A DNA stretch of 9,218 nt from Candidatus Poribacteria bacterium (lineage in GTDB: Bacteria > Poribacteria > WGA-4E > WGA-3G), in contig RKRO01000581.1 in the NCBI GenBank assembly GCA_007571355.1, positions 1 through 9,218 on the forward strand, given 5' to 3'. A program made the position numbers and the translations under genes. Of the stretch, positions 7,513 through 9,218 are shown piece after piece. The notes beneath the pieces were generated by a model. That model was given only the letters and a program-made list of their open reading frames with translations, made no database searches and was not told the DNA's origin. Each line of letters starts with the position of its first letter. Position 1 is the first letter of the stretch.

Positions 7513-8643
7513 TTACTTGAACTCCGGTTCACGCGCCACATCCGGTGTCTCTATTACGTTCGCGTTAAAGGGCTCTAACAAATTGTGTCCATCAATTTTT
7601 TTTCGCAAAACCGAGTAGATCATCGTGTTTCCAGTGGAAGCGATTGAAAATAGGTAGGCAATCACCACCCCGACCACCATTAGCATCGTAAGTGTAAAAA
7701 AAATAGCGGTCACTGTTGTGAAAGCGGATGCCTCCTTCATAGCCGTACCGATGTTAAAAACCCCAAAAATGTTAATGTAGGGCAGCATCGTTAACTTTTC
7801 GATGGTACCACCGAGCCATAAGTTTGCGCAAGCTGCAATATACTCCATCTGTCCAGTGTGTAGCAACGACATCGGGAGCATAACAATCGAGAGACCAACG
7901 ATGCAAAAAAAAGCCCAGATGGGTACAAAGACGAGTTTAATCAGAAACAGGATCCCTTCATAACACACGGTGCGCCAAGGTTGGTTCCAAACGATGGCAA
8001 ATTGCTGATAGATAGTTTCAAATGTATCGGCACCGGTAGTGGCGACCACCGCCGGAACAAAGAGCAGGCTAACCCCTAAAATAACTCCGATCAACGCCAT
8101 TAGCACGCCAAGAAAAAAGCCGAGCGGCATGAACAACGAACTGATCGTTAGGAACGGTTTTCCAATGACCGGTAACTTTCCGAGTGCTGCGATACCCAAC
8201 GGTACTAAGACAAGAAATACCTGAATGAGGAGCAGCCCGGTGAACGCACCGAAAACAGACTTCCAATGTCCTTTGACAAAAGTTACTGCGTTGCCGACCG
8301 AGAAGAAGAAATCCCCACGAAGTTGCTCGATGGTAATTTTGGAAACCATAGTGCTCGCTAAGAAGAATATACACGCGAACGAGGCCGCTCCTATCCACAT
8401 TGCAATCTCAGTTGTCTGTGTGAGTCCGGCATCACTGAAGGGAAGAACAGGTAGGAGTCCATAGTTATTCCAAAAGTCCTGAGCGGCGGTGTTACCTACA
8501 ACCAAGAGGCTGAGATATACCAAGATTTGATAAATCAGATATGCAAGGACGAGTCCACCGAGATGAACAGCAATTTTTCGCCCGCTGAATCCGTAGCGGA
8601 TGACTTGGAAAATATCCCTGAAATCGAAGTATCGTTTTTCCAT
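7513..8643 (-). CDS. Uncharacterised polytopic membrane protein
   Basis: A 376-residue integral membrane protein with no catalytic motif that I recognise. Hydrophobic segments lie at about 26-49, 80-101, 129-152, 166-201 (long enough for two), 227-258 and 307-335, giving about seven spans. A charged N-terminal tail, MEKRYFDFRDIFQ, precedes the first. After the fourth or fifth span comes GADTFETIYQQFAIVWNQPW (204-223), and after the last GNTMIYSVLRKKIDG (338-352). From memory, planctomycete-type hypothetical membrane proteins carry similar 'DaFdai...rPw' and 'sTiiYxLLRkxvDG' elements, so this may belong to that unnamed family; I cannot check it. The ATG at 8641-8643 has no good SD, but the protein start looks natural and a strong promoter ends about 35 bases upstream. 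It lies 209 bases before secA on the same strand and could be co-transcribed with it. A link to secretion or envelope assembly is only positional. Confidence 0.85.
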   Translation of the reverse strand: MEKRYFDFRDIFQVIRYGFSGRKIAVHLGGLVLAYLIYQILVYLSLLVVGNTAAQDFWNNYGLLPVLPFSDAGLTQTTEIAMWIGAASFACIFFLASTMVSKITIEQLRGDFFFSVGNAVTFVKGHWKSVFGAFTGLLLIQVFLVLVPLGIAALGKLPVIGKPFLTISSLFMPLGFFLGVLMALIGVILGVSLLFVPAVVATTGADTFETIYQQFAIVWNQPWRTVCYEGILFLIKLVFVPIWAFFCIVGLSIVMLPMSLLHTGQMEYIAACANLWLGGTIEKLTMLPYINIFGVFNIGTAMKEASAFTTVTAIFFTLTMLMVVGVVIAYLFSIASTGNTMIYSVLRKKIDGHNLLEPFNANVIETPDVAREPEFK

Positions 8644-8682
8644 GAAGGGGTCTTCTGCTTTTTTACGGGTGCTTGTGCATTA

Positions 8683-8712
8683 ATGATACTACAATTTACA
8701 CGATTTTGTCAA
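8683..8712 (-). promoter_or_regulatory. Sigma70-like promoter for the membrane-protein gene
   Basis: The minus strand carries a perfect -35, TTGACA (8707-8712), an 18-base spacer, and the -10 TATCAT (8683-8688), five of six bases to consensus. Transcription would begin near 8676, giving a leader of about 33 bases before the ATG at 8643. TTGTCA/TGACAA arms at 8706-8711 and 8734-8739 surround the upstream side and might be a weak operator. No promoter of this quality is seen further downstream, so it may also feed secA and the genes after it. Confidence 0.7.
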
Positions 8713-8738
8713 GTAGGAATGGTTATCAATTCATGACA

Positions 8739-8772
8739 ATTTAGTTTTCGGTAGGGAATTTTAAAACTAAAT
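8739..8772. repeat. 10-bp perfect inverted repeat
   Basis: ATTTAGTTTT (8739-8748) and AAAACTAAAT (8763-8772) are exact reverse complements around a 14-base loop. It lies upstream of the membrane-protein promoter and downstream (minus strand) of the IS relic. There is no T-run typical of a terminator. It may be an operator, a mobile-element end or a small hairpin. Confidence 0.55.
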
Positions 8773-8803
8773 AACCCTGGAGCTCATGTTATAAAGTATG
8801 TAC

Positions 8804-8825
8804 TATTGCTTTAATGAAGGCAATA
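8804..8825. repeat. Short stem-loop next to the IS relic
   Basis: TATTGCTTT (8804-8812) can pair with AAGGCAATA (8817-8825) around a four-base AATG loop, with one G.U pair in plus-strand RNA. No U-tract follows on the plus strand. Confidence 0.4.
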
Positions 8826-8835
8826 ACCGGGCAGG

Positions 8836-8938
8836 TTAGATTTCCATTCGCACGCATTCTTGACATGAGTCAGCGTTGTTTTTGGTTGATGCGTCCATTT
8901 TTGACGAAGTGTTTCTGTTGCCATCTTGGGCAGTTCAT
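8836..8938 (-). pseudogene. Relic of an IS1-like transposase gene (InsA-type zinc-ribbon N-terminus)
   Basis: From the ATG at 8936-8938 the minus strand encodes MNCPRWQQKHFVKNG and then RINQKQR, stopping at TGA (8870-8872). This is the start of IS1-type InsA proteins, usually a CPxC pair followed by KNG, then KQ, then a second CxxC. Two lesions are visible. The expected second cysteine of the first pair is Trp6, a one-base change from TGC or TGT to TGG. One extra base after the KQR codons shifts the frame: in the next frame the sequence continues CQECVRMEI (TGT at 8863-8865), exactly where the second Cys pair should lie, before a TAA at 8836-8838. GGGAG (8946-8950) is a good SD seven bases upstream of the ATG. 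No remaining transposase (DDE part) is seen. IS1 is my best family call; a related zinc-ribbon transposase family is possible. Confidence 0.7.
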
Positions 8939-8978
8939 AGGGATTCTCCCTTATAAAGTGTGTATAGATTGGGTATTA

Positions 8979-9007
8979 AGGATACGGCATCTGTGTTTGT
9001 AAGTCAA
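8979..9007 (-). promoter_or_regulatory. Promoter of the IS1-like relic
   Basis: TTGACT (9002-9007), a 17-base spacer and TATCCT (8979-8984) on the minus strand form a plausible sigma70 promoter about 40 bases upstream of the relic ATG. If active it would transcribe toward the membrane-protein gene. The relic SD sits in a small hairpin, AGGGA/TCCCT (8939-8943 and 8947-8951). Confidence 0.5.
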
Positions 9008-9033
9008 TAGAAAAATCGGACTGATTTTTTTTA

Positions 9034-9062
9034 TTGACATTTTTCCACAAAAATGTTAAATT
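9034..9062 (+). promoter_or_regulatory. Plus-strand promoter overlaid by a dyad (operator candidate)
   Basis: A perfect -35, TTGACA (9034-9039), and TAAATT (9057-9062, four of six) are 17 bases apart, with a predicted start near 9069. The same stretch is a dyad: TTGACATTTTT (9034-9044) against AAAAATGTTAA (9049-9059), 10 of 11 positions paired around CCAC. A dimeric repressor bound there would block the polymerase. The leader to the ATG at 9173 is about 100 bases. Confidence 0.6.
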
Positions 9063-9115
9063 TTTTTAAGTGTTAGGTTCTACAATCGCTGAACAAAGAT
9101 GTGATAAGAGCAGGA

Positions 9116-9170
9116 GGAAGTACCTCTATATCATCAATTCGCCGAAAACCCTCAACAAAGGAGTACTTTC
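9116..9170 (+). promoter_or_regulatory. Possible SD-masking hairpin in the leader
   Basis: AAGTAC (9118-9123) is the exact complement of GTACTT (9163-9168). The stem extends by UC/GA (9125-9126 with 9161-9162) past a one-base bulge, and by G-C and G.U pairs on the outer side. The downstream arm includes part of the SD AAAGGAG (9157-9163). A second, orphan AGGAGG at 9112-9117 has no start codon at a usable distance. Confidence 0.35.
9157..9163 (+). promoter_or_regulatory. SD (AAAGGAG) of the gene at 9173
   Basis: A strong SD nine bases upstream of the ATG at 9173-9175. It is the main support for calling a gene from only 15 codons. Confidence 0.7.
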
Positions 9171-9172
9171 AA

Positions 9173-9218
9173 ATGAAACATTTTCTATCAAACTTTTCAC
9201 CCAGGCACCTATGGGTGT
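9173..9218 (+). CDS. Start of an unidentified gene, cut by the window edge
   Basis: Only 15 codons are inside the window, reading MKHFLSNFSPRHLWV. The start rests on a strong SD, a good upstream promoter and a long leader. The N-terminus has two basic residues followed by mixed hydrophobic positions, which would fit the beginning of a signal peptide or membrane anchor, but this is too short to judge. It is the only plus-strand gene and is divergent from the membrane-protein gene. I cannot name a family. Confidence 0.6.
   Translation, partial: MKHFLSNFSPRHLWV

Larger units (their letters stand above)
8644..9172. other. 529-base intergenic region between divergent genes
   Basis: No intact gene is present. 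In order it holds the minus-strand promoter of the membrane-protein gene (8683-8712), a 10-bp inverted repeat (8739-8772), a stem-loop (8804-8825), a decayed IS1-like gene start with its own promoter (8836-9007), a plus-strand promoter under a dyad (9034-9062), and a leader with a possible SD-masking hairpin before the gene at 9173. Open frames on the plus strand here are antisense to the IS relic and show no protein-like character. Confidence 0.7.

Noticed and set aside
7308..7541. 77-codon minus-strand frame overlapping the end of the membrane-protein gene, including an inner 27-codon frame from an ATG near 7389
   Set aside because: It consists of the repeated leader motifs, overlaps a real gene, and has no family-like sequence; the GGAAGG before the inner ATG is part of the shared motif.
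8814..9002. 62-codon plus-strand frame
   Set aside because: It is antisense to the IS1-like relic and its promoter, has no SD, and its start lies in the loop of a hairpin.
9011..9032. AT-rich hairpin AAAAATC/GATTTTT followed by T residues, terminator-like on the plus strand
   Set aside because: No plus-strand gene lies upstream and the stem is almost only A-T pairs, so a terminator role is not supported.
1..9218. CRISPR array, tRNA, rRNA, toxin-antitoxin or phage genes
   Set aside because: No regularly spaced direct repeats, no tRNA-like cloverleaf and no protein resembling these systems was seen.

Overview
The window is a mostly tightly packed bacterial chromosome segment. All six complete genes lie on the minus strand, and a seventh gene starts on the plus strand at the right edge. 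Moderate GC content, AGGAGG-type Shine-Dalgarno (SD) sites, two TTG-related start questions and sigma70-like promoters point to an uncultured Gram-negative-type bacterium. The style of the intergenic repeats and the protein wording remind me of Candidatus Poribacteria or the wider PVC/planctomycete-like environmental groups. That is a memory-based impression; nothing in the window proves it.

Reading in the direction of transcription (right to left): a good minus-strand promoter (8683-8712) precedes an uncharacterised polytopic membrane protein (7513-8643). A 209-base gap with repeated short motifs follows, then full-length secA (4469-7303), the preprotein translocase ATPase. After that come a small Trm112-type zinc-ribbon protein (4201-4404, TTG start), a 168-base gap, a GT4 glycosyltransferase resembling the PEP-CTERM/exosortase-associated family (2776-4032), a membrane-anchored nucleotide-sugar 4,6-dehydratase/epimerase of the CapD/FlaA1/WbpM/PglF type (749-2764), and a small membrane phosphoglycosyl transferase of the PglC/bacterial sugar transferase type (64-723). 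The last three form one tight unit: spacings of 11 and 25 bases, with an SD between the first two. They would build a lipid-linked, exported glycan: the dehydratase makes a 4-keto-6-deoxy sugar nucleotide, the phosphoglycosyl transferase loads a sugar phosphate on undecaprenyl phosphate, and the GT4 enzyme extends it.

The only long non-coding stretch is 8644-9172. It holds the promoter of the membrane-protein gene, a decayed remnant of an IS1-like transposase gene (InsA-type zinc-ribbon start, with a Cys-to-Trp change and a frameshift) that still carries its own promoter and SD, several stem-loops, and a plus-strand promoter whose -35 and -10 elements are overlaid by a near-perfect dyad. That promoter leads to a gene starting at 9173, of which only 15 codons are inside the window.

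I found no CRISPR array, tRNA, rRNA or obvious defence system. The most unusual material is small: the overlaid dyad, a possible SD-sequestering leader hairpin, the IS relic, a leader motif shared by two gaps, and a nonstandard insert in SecA.
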